Assembly: GCA_965279135.1 (NCBI GenBank)
Contig: OZ257133.1
Location: 1,116,001 to 1,180,000, forward strand
Length of the DNA stretch: 64,000 nucleotides
From: Croceimicrobium sp965279135
GTDB taxonomy: Bacteria; Bacteroidota; Bacteroidia; Flavobacteriales; Schleiferiaceae
Direction of reading: 5' to 3'
The notes under the pieces are model-generated. The model had not been told where the DNA came from. It saw only the letters and a program-made list of their open reading frames with translations, and made no database searches. The position numbers and the translations under genes were made by a program. This document shows, one piece after another, positions 52,201 through 61,440 of the stretch. Position 1 is the stretch's first letter; each line of letters starts with the position of its first letter.

Positions 52201-53829
52201 TTAGGCCTGGATTACCCCAGGATTGTAGGCTCTCTCGATAGGAGCGTGATTGGCCATTTCAATTCCCATACTGATCCATTTACGGGTGTCAAGCGGATCG
52301 ATAATAGCATCAGTCCATAAACGAGCAGCAGCGTATTCTGGCTTCATTTGAGTCTCATAACGATCCTGAATTTCTTTCAAGAGAGAATTCTCCTTTTCCT
52401 TAGTTAATTCTTCTCCGTTAGCTTTGAGTCTGGACTTTTCAATTTGCAGTAAAACTTTGGCCGCCTGCGCACCGCCCATTACCGCAAGTTTGCTGTTGGG
52501 CCAGGCTACTATAAGACGAGGATCATAAGCCTTACCACACATAGCATAATTTCCTGCACCAAAACTATTACCTATAATCACGGTAAATTTTGGAACCACA
52601 GAGTTGCTCATGGTATTTACCATTTTGGCTCCATCTTTAATTATACCACCATGTTCAGAGCGTGAGCCCACCATAAAACCGGTAACATCTTGAAGGAAAA
52701 CCAATGGGATTTTTTTCTGATTACAATTCGCAATAAAACGAGAGGCTTTGTCAGCTGAATCAGAATAAATTACTCCTCCAAATTGGGTTTCGCCCTTCTT
52801 GGTTCTAAGGAGTTCACGATTGTTAGCTACGATTCCCACAGCCCAACCATCGATACGTGCATAACCCGTGATGATCGTGCGGCCATAGCCTGCTTTATAT
52901 TCTTCAAACTCTGAGTCGTCTACCAGACGCTCTATGAGCTCTATAGTCTTATAGGGTTTAGCTCCATCTCGGGGGATGAGGCCATAGATTTCTTCCTCAT
53001 TTTTAGCAGGTTTCGCAGACTTTATCCGATTAAAACCAGCCTTATCTGAGTCTCCTATCTTATCAATGATATTCTGTATAGAAGAAAGCGCGTCTTTATC
53101 ATCTTTCGACTTATAATCCGTGACCCCTGAAACCTCGCTATGGGTAGTAGCTCCGCCCAGAGTTTCATTATCAATGTCTTCGCCGATAGCCGCCTTTACC
53201 AAGTAGGATCCCGCCAGAAATATAGACCCTGTTTTATCAACGATAAGGGCTTCATCGCTCATAATTGGTAAATAGGCTCCACCTGCTACGCAGGATCCCA
53301 TAATCGCCGCAATTTGAGAGATGCCTTTGGAGGAAAGGATTGCATTATTGCGGAAGATTCTACCAAAATGTTCCTTGTCAGGGAAAATCTCATCCTGCAT
53401 GGGAAGGTATACACCAGCGCTATCAACCAGGTAGATTATCGGGATGTGGTTTTCCATGGCAATCTCCTGAGCACGAAGGTTTTTCTTACCGGTTATAGGG
53501 AACCAGGCACCGGCTTTAACCGTAGCATCATTAGCCACCACAATGCAAATGCGGCCTTTGATATAGCCTAAAACCACTACAACTCCTCCTCCCGGACAGC
53601 CGCCATGCTCCGCATACATATCATAACCTGCAAACTCACCGATCTCGATTCGAGGCTTTTTAGAATCAAGGAGATAGTTGATCCTTTCACGGGCCGTAAG
53701 CTTCCCTTGTGCATGTTGCTTTGCTATCTTCTTATCACCGCCTCCTTTGTGAATGCGATTCAATTTGGTTCGTACTTCTGCAACCAGAAGTTTGAGATGG
53801 TCTTCGTTCTTATTGAATTCTAAATTCAT
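52201..53829 (-). CDS. Acyl-CoA carboxylase beta subunit (carboxyltransferase)
   Basis: This 542-residue crotonase-fold carboxyltransferase has both family halves: GGCPGGGVVVVLGYI, GAYLPIMSDEALIVD and GSIFLAGSYLVKAA in the first, and QDVTGFMVGSRSEHGGI with IIGNSFGAGNYAMCGKAYDPRL in the second. It transfers CO2 from carboxybiotin to an acyl-CoA. Motifs fit methylcrotonyl-CoA carboxylase (leucine breakdown) better than propionyl-CoA, but this is not certain. The biotin-carboxylase subunit is not adjacent. It overlaps the SH3-like gene by 4 bp. Confidence 0.9.
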   Translation of the reverse strand: MNLEFNKNEDHLKLLVAEVRTKLNRIHKGGGDKKIAKQHAQGKLTARERINYLLDSKKPRIEIGEFAGYDMYAEHGGCPGGGVVVVLGYIKGRICIVVANDATVKAGAWFPITGKKNLRAQEIAMENHIPIIYLVDSAGVYLPMQDEIFPDKEHFGRIFRNNAILSSKGISQIAAIMGSCVAGGAYLPIMSDEALIVDKTGSIFLAGSYLVKAAIGEDIDNETLGGATTHSEVSGVTDYKSKDDKDALSSIQNIIDKIGDSDKAGFNRIKSAKPAKNEEEIYGLIPRDGAKPYKTIELIERLVDDSEFEEYKAGYGRTIITGYARIDGWAVGIVANNRELLRTKKGETQFGGVIYSDSADKASRFIANCNQKKIPLVFLQDVTGFMVGSRSEHGGIIKDGAKMVNTMSNSVVPKFTVIIGNSFGAGNYAMCGKAYDPRLIVAWPNSKLAVMGGAQAAKVLLQIEKSRLKANGEELTKEKENSLLKEIQDRYETQMKPEYAAARLWTDAIIDPLDTRKWISMGIEMANHAPIERAYNPGVIQA

Positions 53830-54905
53830 TGCTGCGCACAGTTTTCTACGGTAAATACCGATTTAAGAGAGAAAAGTTGAGAGGTTTCCGTTTCGCTTTG
53901 CAGAAGGGTGAATACATTTTGTTCTTCTCGAACACTTACAAAAATAATTTCGGGAAGACCATCACCACTGATATCCCCATACCAATATATTTCGGGGATG
54001 CTGCAAGTGCCGTAATCCCCCAGCAATTCTTTCAGATCCTGCTGGAGCTCTCCTCTGCTTGCAACCAGGGTATAGTCTTTTGCCTCCGGACAAGGTCCTG
54101 CCTTTGTAATGCTTCCGGTTGCGCTAAGCTTTAATCCTGCTTGCGGATTAAGTAACCATTCCTGACCGGGGAAAAGTCTTTTTGCTCTGGTAGTTATAGT
54201 TGGTAATACATCTGCCAGATGTAAGTCTTGATAAGGGTAGGCATTGTTAAGACCAAAAAGGAAAAGACTACGCTCATTATCAGTTGTGAGGATATCGAAT
54301 TCCAAGGCCGATCCACTTTTATTTCCGGAAAGGCTGATGTTCAATTTGAGGGGACGGATAGACAGTTCTCCGGTAGGATTTAATTCGCTATCCAAAAAGA
54401 CCCCATACCAAAAGAGTTCTAAATCCAGAGCCTGAACATTCCCGCAATAATTATAGGTTTCAATCAAAAACTGAAAGTCATTATCCTTAAAGTTTTTATG
54501 AGGACTTGTAGGTTCCTCTTTTTTGGGTAGAAGACCGAGGATGCTATCGCTTTTAGCAACCAGAGCTTTAGAAGCAGCCACCAAACTATCGCTGGAAAAA
54601 GACAGACTAATGGGTTCTAAGAAGCCGTCGAAGGAGTACCCTGTTTTACCCTTGTATTGCACTTTGCGCCAAAATCCATTGATCTTATCGAAAGTCAATT
54701 TACCATAAGTACTGTCAGAACAAAAACTTAAAGTATCACCCAGTGGAATTTTATCTAAATAGCCTTTTCCAGGTGCTTTCCTCAATATCAATCCGCTTGG
54801 AGCTGTTGCCTTAGCCCAGGTCTTTTTACAGTCTTGAGCAGTGATCCCATTTCCGCATAAGAGGATAATGGCCAAAACCAGTAGGGAGGGGAGTTTTTGA
54901 AACAT
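53826..54905 (-). CDS. Secreted SH3-like domain protein of unknown function
   Basis: This 359-residue protein has a signal peptide (1-23, ITAQ) and a bacterial SH3-like domain (about 28-95) with SGLILRKAPGKGYLDKIPLGDTL and GKTGYSFDGFL, the pattern of SH3b repeats. The rest is globular without a clear family. It overlaps the carboxylase gene by 4 bp, an odd pairing. WbqC lies upstream. Confidence 0.75.
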   Translation of the reverse strand: MFQKLPSLLVLAIILLCGNGITAQDCKKTWAKATAPSGLILRKAPGKGYLDKIPLGDTLSFCSDSTYGKLTFDKINGFWRKVQYKGKTGYSFDGFLEPISLSFSSDSLVAASKALVAKSDSILGLLPKKEEPTSPHKNFKDNDFQFLIETYNYCGNVQALDLELFWYGVFLDSELNPTGELSIRPLKLNISLSGNKSGSALEFDILTTDNERSLFLFGLNNAYPYQDLHLADVLPTITTRAKRLFPGQEWLLNPQAGLKLSATGSITKAGPCPEAKDYTLVASRGELQQDLKELLGDYGTCSIPEIYWYGDISGDGLPEIIFVSVREEQNVFTLLQSETETSQLFSLKSVFTVENCAQQ

Positions 54906-54920
54906 GCGCGAAAATACAAA

Positions 54921-55517
54921 TTATAGATGCTGCAAATAGTCCCAGGAAGCAGGTCCTTCATTAAAGAGAAGGTCCAGAATAGATAAGTCAGATTTGAAGC
55001 CGGTTTTATGATCAAATACCTGGGGATATGCAGTTTGGAAACGATTTCGCCTTTTGGGTGAGAAATCATCTCTTCTTGATTCTTCACCTTCCTCAAGTTC
55101 CCAGGAATTGCTGAGACTAATTTCACCTTCAAAGCGCAACCATTTAAGAGCAAGGCGAGTAGTTTGAAAATTTAAGGATGCTAAATCAGACTGTTCCATT
55201 TGGTAGAATCGTTCTAATTCCGGAGCCAAGGTGTCGAAAAAAGGGCTGTTCCCATAAGAAGTCTGAAGAGCTTGCCAATGCTTTTGCCTCCAATTCTCCT
55301 TGCTACTAATGCGAGTATCACGCATTATGGAGCGGCTGTTGTGATCAATACTTAAGTTGAGCATTAATTCGCCGTTAGGTCCATCAATATAAGCGCGGTT
55401 ACGATAGCTCTGTTTGATGAAGTTATCGAATTGCTCTAGTCTGATTTGAGGATAAGATATAAGGGCCGCATAATAGGAGATAGGGCCCCAATAACACAGA
55501 CTGAAACGGCCCCTCAT
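54921..55517 (-). CDS. WbqC family protein
   Basis: This 198-residue protein has WbqC signatures: GPISYYAALISY at the start, QFDNFIKQSYRNRAYIDGPNG, and KHWQALQTSYGNSPFF. WbqC-like proteins occur in polysaccharide clusters elsewhere, with an unknown reaction. Here it is the last member of the parA-parB-DUF5683-dapB-lepB group and shares one base with the lepB stop. Confidence 0.85.
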   Translation of the reverse strand: MRGRFSLCYWGPISYYAALISYPQIRLEQFDNFIKQSYRNRAYIDGPNGELMLNLSIDHNSRSIMRDTRISSKENWRQKHWQALQTSYGNSPFFDTLAPELERFYQMEQSDLASLNFQTTRLALKWLRFEGEISLSNSWELEEGEESRRDDFSPKRRNRFQTAYPQVFDHKTGFKSDLSILDLLFNEGPASWDYLQHL

Positions 55518-57178
55518 TAAGCGGCTTTAGCTTTTTTTCTTTTACGCCAGCGATTAAAAGCAGTAATACCTACGACCACTACAACAAAAGGCCAGAAATA
55601 GCTACGGCGTTCTCCTTCACCATTAACTGTTGTAAAAACACGATCCGTTCGAATCTTATTAAATAGACCTTTAGCGTATTTATCGTAACTCATCCAGATA
55701 AAAACCGGCTTCCCAACAATGTGATCTTCAGGAACAAAGCCCCAATAACGGCTATCGAGAGAATTATGACGATTATCGCCCATCATCCAATAATAATTCT
55801 GCTCAAATGTATATTTACTCTGCACCTTACCATCAATCTTAAATTGGTGAGCGCCCCCAGATTTTGAGGGAGCAACTTTTTCAAAACGATGTCCCTCGTA
55901 GTCCCGGATAATTGCTGCGTAGAGATGATAGTTATTGATGGTTAATTCTACCGTTTCACCAGCTTTCGGAATACGAATTGGACCGTAATTATCTCTGGTC
56001 CAATTAGTATTCATGCTTTGAGGAAAAACCCCACCGGCCAGAAAGAGTCGAGAATACTGTTGTAAGGTTCTTGGAAGGCCTTTTAAACTTCGGCTTGTAT
56101 TCAAGGCGAAAATGGTATCGATGGCCGCCAATTGACTGAACTCATCAATTTTTGATTTACTAATGGTTATGAGAAAATCAGTATGCCCGGGAAGGTCAAT
56201 TAGGGATTTTTGAGAATGGGTTTGTGCATCCGTATATGTCAATCCATCTAGCCTCAAAAGGTCTCCCGAACTAGGATCAGCGTTTATATCAAATCGCTCT
56301 TTTAGGTCTTCATCACGCGGTAAAAAGGCATTATCCGGAATTCTGACGAAGTACTGAAATTGGATCTCTGCATTTTCTGGCATTTCACTGACCTCGCCAT
56401 TTACAATGATCTCTCGATTCTTCACTTGAAACTCGTCTCCGGGTAATCCTAAGCACCGTTTAACGTAGTGTTCACGTTTATCCACCGGGTATTCAATTTC
56501 CACGGGGTAGTTAAAAACCACCGGATCATTTCGTTCAACTTCGCTCAATTTTGGCAGGCGGATATAGGGGAATTGTACTACATCCGTAAATGCCTTGATT
56601 TCCGTAAACGGCACTTTGTTATGCATCAACGGAAGTGAAAAAGGCGTCATCGGTAAGCGACTGCCATATTGTAATTTACTCACGAATAGGAAGTCTCCTA
56701 CCATCATGGACCGCTCCATCGAAGGCGTTGGGATTGTAAATGCCTCGAAAGTATAAGCTCGAATCAAAGTTGCGGCAACTACAGCAAAGACAATTGAGGC
56801 AAAACCTTCGCTAATGTATTTGCGAATAATTTGAATATCTCGATCCTTATACTCAAGCTTTTCGCTGTAGCCCAAATAACCAAAATACAGCCCAAGGGTT
56901 ACTACCCCAAGGATGGTATTCTTAACGTTGGCAATGCGGTACATATGCATGAGCTCGAAGAAAATAACCACCATCATTACATTTCCTACTACAGGTAAGA
57001 TTGCCAGAATTGTCCAGTACCAAGGGCGATGAATAACCTTGGTCATTATGTAAATGTTATAGAAGGGTAGTAGAGCTTGCCAAGCTTTGTATTTAGCGCC
57101 GGTGATAAATTTTAGAGCTAAAACACCATAATATACTTGAAGAAGGCAAAGGAAAATCAGCGTGAGCTCAATACTCAT
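55517..57178 (-). CDS. lepB: Signal peptidase I
   Basis: This S26 peptidase removes signal peptides on the outside of the inner membrane. It is 553 residues, much longer than E. coli LepB. Residues 1-105 form several membrane helices (a DUF5684-like region), then a further helix precedes the active site TIPTPSMERSM (Ser153). The lysine box is in YVKRCLGLPGD (Lys240), and the C-terminal strand MMGDNRHNSLDSRYWG closes the fold. A long insertion between the two boxes is common in Bacteroidota. It overlaps dapB by 4 bp and wbqC by 1 bp. Confidence 0.93.
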   Translation of the reverse strand: MSIELTLIFLCLLQVYYGVLALKFITGAKYKAWQALLPFYNIYIMTKVIHRPWYWTILAILPVVGNVMMVVIFFELMHMYRIANVKNTILGVVTLGLYFGYLGYSEKLEYKDRDIQIIRKYISEGFASIVFAVVAATLIRAYTFEAFTIPTPSMERSMMVGDFLFVSKLQYGSRLPMTPFSLPLMHNKVPFTEIKAFTDVVQFPYIRLPKLSEVERNDPVVFNYPVEIEYPVDKREHYVKRCLGLPGDEFQVKNREIIVNGEVSEMPENAEIQFQYFVRIPDNAFLPRDEDLKERFDINADPSSGDLLRLDGLTYTDAQTHSQKSLIDLPGHTDFLITISKSKIDEFSQLAAIDTIFALNTSRSLKGLPRTLQQYSRLFLAGGVFPQSMNTNWTRDNYGPIRIPKAGETVELTINNYHLYAAIIRDYEGHRFEKVAPSKSGGAHQFKIDGKVQSKYTFEQNYYWMMGDNRHNSLDSRYWGFVPEDHIVGKPVFIWMSYDKYAKGLFNKIRTDRVFTTVNGEGERRSYFWPFVVVVVGITAFNRWRKRKKAKAA

Positions 57179-57891
57179 GATGGAAGATTTAATACGTCGC
57201 GCATGCTGTAAACGCCAGTTTTACCATTTAGGTATTCTGCTGCAATAACAGCTCCTAAAGCAAAGCCCTTGCGACTGTGAGCGGTATGTTTTATTTCGAT
57301 ATCGTCGATGCTACTTCGGTAATTCACCGAATGAGTTCCTGGCACTTCATTCTCTCTAATCGATTCGATAGGAATCTGATCAGCTTCATCTACATCTTCT
57401 TTAAGCCTCCAACTTTGAAGATCATTCCGTTGAGTCATTATATTGGTTGCCAGTCGAATAGCAGTACCAGAAGGTGCATCTTTTTTATGAACGTGATGTA
57501 TCTCTTGCATATCAACCTTATACCCATCATGGGGCTTCATCAGTTTGGCCAGATAACTATTTAAGGCAAAAAACAGATTTACACCAAGGCTAAAATTCGA
57601 GGCGAAAATGAAGGCTCCTTTTTGGGTAATGCAGTACTCCAGGGCTTCTTCCATCTGCTCTTGCCAACCGGTGGTTCCAGATACAACAGGAACGCCAAGG
57701 TTAAAGCAAGTAGTAACATTGTTGAAGGCTGAATCTGGTTTGGTAAATTCAATTGCGACATCAGCCGTTTTCAGCAGATTTCGATCAATTCCTTCAACAC
57801 CAAATTTTGCGATTACCTCATGGCCTCTTTCGATAAGAATAGGCTCAATACTTTGCCCCATCTTACCATATCCGATTAATGCCACTTTCAT
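57175..57891 (-). CDS. dapB: 4-hydroxy-tetrahydrodipicolinate reductase
   Basis: This 238-residue NAD(P)H enzyme of lysine and diaminopimelate synthesis has an N-terminal VALIGYGKMGQSI motif, the VSGTTGW strand and the active-site HHVHKKDAPSGTA. It is slightly shorter than E. coli DapB, as in other Bacteroidota. It lies in the parAB-lepB group with 4-bp overlaps on both sides. Confidence 0.95.
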   Translation of the reverse strand: MKVALIGYGKMGQSIEPILIERGHEVIAKFGVEGIDRNLLKTADVAIEFTKPDSAFNNVTTCFNLGVPVVSGTTGWQEQMEEALEYCITQKGAFIFASNFSLGVNLFFALNSYLAKLMKPHDGYKVDMQEIHHVHKKDAPSGTAIRLATNIMTQRNDLQSWRLKEDVDEADQIPIESIRENEVPGTHSVNYRSSIDDIEIKHTAHSRKGFALGAVIAAEYLNGKTGVYSMRDVLNLPS

Positions 57892-58463
57892 GGATCCAGG
57901 TCTATTTTTAATCGTAATCCCAAGGCAGGTAGGTTTTGCATACCTCCCATTTGGAATACAGTTGGTTTTAATTGGAAGCTAAGGTCTTCGGTTACATTGT
58001 AGTAAAACAGATGCGCATCCACATGGGCATCCACAACATTTAAAGCCCAGATTAGAGCACCGATAATGATGGATAAATCCCTGTAGTCGCGATAGATGTT
58101 TTGTAGTTCAATAAGTTGCCTTTCGGTATAGATGCCTTGGAATTGATCTGTTCCAGTGCTATCCACACGCATTAAGAAGGCATCCAAATACCGACGATAT
58201 AGTCGATGGTTGTCAATAGCCAGGTAAGTGCAATATCCTATGCCTCCATAAATGATGGGCATTTTCCAATACTTTCGGTTATAGGCCTGTCCTGCACCGG
58301 GTACAAAAGTTGATAGCCAAGTCGCTCTACTGACGGAATGAATCTCATTGCTATCCAATGGAATTTTCCGCTCTTCTTTTTCACCGACAAAAAGGCTGTC
58401 AGCCTCCTGGGCGGTGCAATTCAATGCGATAAGGCAGAGTATGATATGAATTCCGTACTTCAG
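57888..58463 (-). CDS. DUF5683 membrane-associated protein, probable CTG start
   Basis: The DUF5683 motif STFVPGAGQAYNRKYWKMPIIYGG is followed by a hydrophobic segment and LYRRYLDAF. The earliest standard start, TTG at 58424, would begin in the middle of a signal peptide. Extending to CTG at 58463 gives a normal one (LKYGIHIILCLIALNC then TAQ), about 191 residues in all. ATC just before CTG is another possible start. The gene begins 7 bases after the parB stop and overlaps dapB by 4 bp. Function unknown; the gene order is conserved in flavobacteria. Confidence 0.8.
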   Translation of the reverse strand: MKYGIHIILCLIALNCTAQEADSLFVGEKEERKIPLDSNEIHSVSRATWLSTFVPGAGQAYNRKYWKMPIIYGGIGYCTYLAIDNHRLYRRYLDAFLMRVDSTGTDQFQGIYTERQLIELQNIYRDYRDLSIIIGALIWALNVVDAHVDAHLFYYNVTEDLSFQLKPTVFQMGGMQNLPALGLRLKIDLDP

Positions 58464-58470
58464 GATAGTA

Positions 58471-59364
58471 TTAGGATTGCAGTTGCTCTAAAATGCGGTT
58501 AAGTTCGGTGTCGTTTTTAAAGCTGATAGATATTTTACCTCGACCACGCTTACTTCGATTTAGATCCACTTGAGTTTGTAGAATAGCACTGAGCTCCTCT
58601 CTGGCTTTCAGATATTCCTGGGGAAGGGGGGAGCTGGTAGTTTTCTTACCCGAACTCGCTTGATCATCTTTTAGTTTTCGAACAACATCTTCTACCTGCC
58701 TAACGCTCAATTCCTTTTTAATGGCATTGTGGTATATGTCTACCTGTTGATCATCATCCGCAACATTAATCAAAGCCCGGGCATGCCCCATGCTAATCAT
58801 CTTATCTCTTAAACCGGCTTGAATTAGAGGCTGTAGCTTTAAAAGGCGTAGGTAGTTAGTGATGGTTGACCTTTTTTTGCCAACCCGCTCGCTCATCGCT
58901 TCCTGGGTAAGCTGGCATTCATCAATTAGACGCTGATAGCTTAATGCAATTTCAATCGGATCTAGTTCTTCTCTTTGGATATTCTCTACCAAAGCCATTT
59001 CAAGAACTTCCTGATCTTCAGCAAGCCGTAAATAAGCGGGTATGGCCTCCAATCCGGCGATTCGCGCGGCACGGTAGCGACGTTCACCTGAAATGATCTG
59101 AAACTTATCGTCCTGAGTTTTCCGAACGGTGATGGGCTGAATGATTCCTAATTCACGAATTGAAACAGCCAGTTCCTCAAGAGCCTCTTGATCAAATATG
59201 GTGCGTGGTTGATCAGGATTAGCCAGAATTTGGTCCAGGGGAATTTCAGCAATGCTTCCCAATACCTTATCTGCGTTTTCGTCTTTACCAGAACTAACGT
59301 TTCCTGTATCGTTAAGAAGGGCTGCAAGCCCTTTTCCCATTGCCTTTCTTTTAGGTGTCGCCAT
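58471..59364 (-). CDS. parB: Chromosome partitioning protein ParB
   Basis: This 297-residue CTPase/DNA-clamp has a basic N-terminus (GKGLAALL), a ParB/Srx domain with IRELGIIQPITVRK and GERRYRAARIAG, a helix-turn-helix region (LTQEAMSERVGKKRSTITNYLRLL), and a C-terminal dimer region. It spreads from parS sites near the origin and moves with ParA. I did not find a perfect parS site in the window. It lies 27 bp after parA. Confidence 0.95.
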   Translation of the reverse strand: MATPKRKAMGKGLAALLNDTGNVSSGKDENADKVLGSIAEIPLDQILANPDQPRTIFDQEALEELAVSIRELGIIQPITVRKTQDDKFQIISGERRYRAARIAGLEAIPAYLRLAEDQEVLEMALVENIQREELDPIEIALSYQRLIDECQLTQEAMSERVGKKRSTITNYLRLLKLQPLIQAGLRDKMISMGHARALINVADDDQQVDIYHNAIKKELSVRQVEDVVRKLKDDQASSGKKTTSSPLPQEYLKAREELSAILQTQVDLNRSKRGRGKISISFKNDTELNRILEQLQS

Positions 59365-59391
59365 TAGATAATACTCTTTTGTCTTTCAGGA

Positions 59392-60174
59392 TCAGGCTTC
59401 AGCCTCAATGGCTTCATTTTTTTCCAAAAATTCGCGGGCCAAATTTAAGTAATTCTCAGCCCCATTACTGGATGCGTCATACATGATAATGGTCTCTCCA
59501 TAGCTGGGAGCTTCACTTAAACGAACATTTCTTTGGATTATGGTATTGAAGACCATCTTATTGAAGTGAGTCTTTACTTCTTCTACCACCTGATTGCTGA
59601 GACGTAAACGCGAATCGTACATGGTTAAAAGCAGGCCCTCAATGTCTAAATCTGCATTGTGCAAATTCTGAACACTCTTAATAGTATTCAGTAGTTTCCC
59701 TAAACCTTCAAGTGCAAAATATTCGCATTGGATTGGAATTATCACGCTGTCCGCTGCAGTAAGCGCATTAAGAGTAATTAATCCTAATGAAGGAGCACAA
59801 TCGATCATGATATAGTCGTATTGATCCCTTACTTCCTCGAGAGCCTTATTTAGCATTTGCTCTCGATTCTCTTTATCTACCAGTTCAATTTCTACCGCAA
59901 CCAGATCAATTTGGGCAGGAATAATATCCAGGTTGGGGTTTTTAGTCTGCACTATAGCTTCACTAGCTTTAACTTCATGTTCTAAAACCTGGTAGGTGCC
60001 GATCTTTACAGCATCGGGATCCAAACCCAAAGCAGAAGTAGAATTAGCCTGAGGATCAGCATCAACTACCAGCACCTTCTTTTCCAAAACCCCGAGGCTT
60101 GCTGATAGATTTACCGAGGTGGTAGTTTTTCCAACGCCACCTTTTTGATTGGCTATGGCAACAATCTTTCCCAT
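59392..60174 (-). CDS. parA: Chromosome partitioning ATPase ParA (Soj-like)
   Basis: This 260-residue Walker-type ATPase has the deviant Walker A KGGVGKTTTSVNL at residues 11-23, DADPQANSTSALG, and YDYIMIDCAPSLGL at the switch. It lacks an N-terminal HTH, as in chromosomal Soj/ParA. It is the first gene of the parA-parB-DUF5683-dapB-lepB-wbqC operon. Confidence 0.95.
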   Translation of the reverse strand: MGKIVAIANQKGGVGKTTTSVNLSASLGVLEKKVLVVDADPQANSTSALGLDPDAVKIGTYQVLEHEVKASEAIVQTKNPNLDIIPAQIDLVAVEIELVDKENREQMLNKALEEVRDQYDYIMIDCAPSLGLITLNALTAADSVIIPIQCEYFALEGLGKLLNTIKSVQNLHNADLDIEGLLLTMYDSRLRLSNQVVEEVKTHFNKMVFNTIIQRNVRLSEAPSYGETIIMYDASSNGAENYLNLAREFLEKNEAIEAEA

Positions 60175-60326
60175 CTATACTTTATTTTGATCTTTTTGAA
60201 GATTCCTGTGTTCCTAATATTGCCCGAATTCCATAAGCTTGGAGAAAAAAGTCGGGCTGCCTAAAATACAAATCTAATTGCTTAACCATCCCGCTAAAGG
60301 CGGATTGTAAACAGTTTTTTTCAACC

Positions 60327-60848
60327 ATGATCACAGTCATTTGCGGTACGCACCGCCCTAAAAATGTAACTCAGAAAATAGTAGATAAGTATTGCGAGCT
60401 CCTGCGAGATAGCGGCGTAGAAACACAACTTTTTCAGTTGGCCGAATTACCCGCTGATTTTGTGGTGAGTGATAGCTTTGGGGAAAGAAATCCATCCACT
60501 CAGGAAATAATTGAGACCAAATTGAAACCAGCGGATAAACTGGTAATCATTAGTCCGGAATACAATGGGAGTTACCCAGGCGTTTTAAAAGCGTTTTTTG
60601 ATGGAGTGCCTCCTCGAATTTGGAAAGGGAAAAAAGTTGCGCTGGTGGGAGTGGCTGCCGGTAGAGCAGGTAATTTGCGTGGAATGGATCATCTAACCCA
60701 TGTGTTGCATTACCTGCGAATGGAGGTTTTTTCCATGAAGGTCCCAATCTCCAAAGTCGATGATTTACTGGATGCTGATGGCAAGTTGAGTGATGAGGAA
60801 ACCATCAAACTTCTTACTAAGCAGGTCCTTGAGTTTCAGAAGTTCTAG
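60327..60848 (+). CDS. NADPH-dependent FMN reductase family oxidoreductase
   Basis: This 173-residue flavodoxin-like protein has the N-terminal CGTHRPKNVTQKI phosphate loop, SPEYNGSYPGVLKAFFDG, the FMN-reductase signature, and KKVALVGVAAGRAGN. It would reduce FMN, quinones or azo/chromate compounds with NAD(P)H. The physiological substrate is unknown. Confidence 0.85.
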   Translation: MITVICGTHRPKNVTQKIVDKYCELLRDSGVETQLFQLAELPADFVVSDSFGERNPSTQEIIETKLKPADKLVIISPEYNGSYPGVLKAFFDGVPPRIWKGKKVALVGVAAGRAGNLRGMDHLTHVLHYLRMEVFSMKVPISKVDDLLDADGKLSDEETIKLLTKQVLEFQKF

Positions 60849-60861
60849 ATTATCTAAAAAA

Positions 60862-60888
60862 CAAAAGCCTTCAAAAAGAAGGCTTTTT
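60862..60888. terminator. Bidirectional terminator between convergent genes
   Basis: AAAAGCCTTC (60862-60871) and GAAGGCTTTT (60877-60886) pair around an A5 loop, with T-runs on both strands. It serves the FMN reductase gene and the DUF3276 gene. Confidence 0.85.
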
Positions 60889-60912
60889 TGTTTAACTTTT
60901 TAGAATGAAAGC

Positions 60913-61317
60913 TTAGATATCATCAAAAGATACATCAGTGTATTCTTTGCTTTCATTTTCGGGAGACTCAGATAAGTCTTGACTTTCATCTTCAAGGTCG
61001 ATTGGTCCTCTGTGCTTTTTGTGAAAGTCAGGCTCATGGCGATCCGAGATCACCTCTTCTCCACGCTTGTCAATAATGTAATTGGTTGCCTCATTTAGCA
61101 TTTCGTGAAAAGCTTCAAAATCCTCCTTGTACAAGTAGATTTTGTGCTTCTTGTAAAAAACATTGCCATTATCGGCAGTATGCTTTTTGCTTTCGGTAAT
61201 GGTCAGGTAATAGTCATCAGCCTTTGTAGCTCTTACATCGAAGAAATATGTCCTTCTCCCCGCTCTCAAAACCTTTGAATGGATTTCCTCCTGCCCGTGA
61301 TTTCCTTGGTCACTCAT
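60913..61317 (-). CDS. DUF3276 PUR-domain nucleic-acid-binding protein
   Basis: This 134-residue protein has one PUR-alpha-like repeat (about residues 10-90) with SKVLRAGRRTYFFDVRATK and DDYYLTITESKK, then an acidic tail (EDESQDLSESPENES). The family includes Borrelia BpuR, which binds RNA and DNA. TAGCTTTG on the minus strand at 61338-61345 is an exact -7 promoter element 21 bases upstream. Confidence 0.9.
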   Translation of the reverse strand: MSDQGNHGQEEIHSKVLRAGRRTYFFDVRATKADDYYLTITESKKHTADNGNVFYKKHKIYLYKEDFEAFHEMLNEATNYIIDKRGEEVISDRHEPDFHKKHRGPIDLEDESQDLSESPENESKEYTDVSFDDI

Positions 61318-61337
61318 TTCGATTCTGGTTTAGATAG

Positions 61338-61345
61338 CAAAGCTA
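61338..61345 (-). promoter_or_regulatory. Bacteroidota -7 promoter element for the DUF3276 gene
   Basis: On the minus strand the bases read TAGCTTTG, matching TAnnTTTG exactly. Confidence 0.55.
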
Positions 61346-61440
61346 AAAAAAACTATTATCCTGTTTAAACTTTAACGTCTGGTCAACATTGAAGGTATAA
61401 ACCTCAAAAAATCAGTGGAATAGAGTAGTGGGATGATCCC

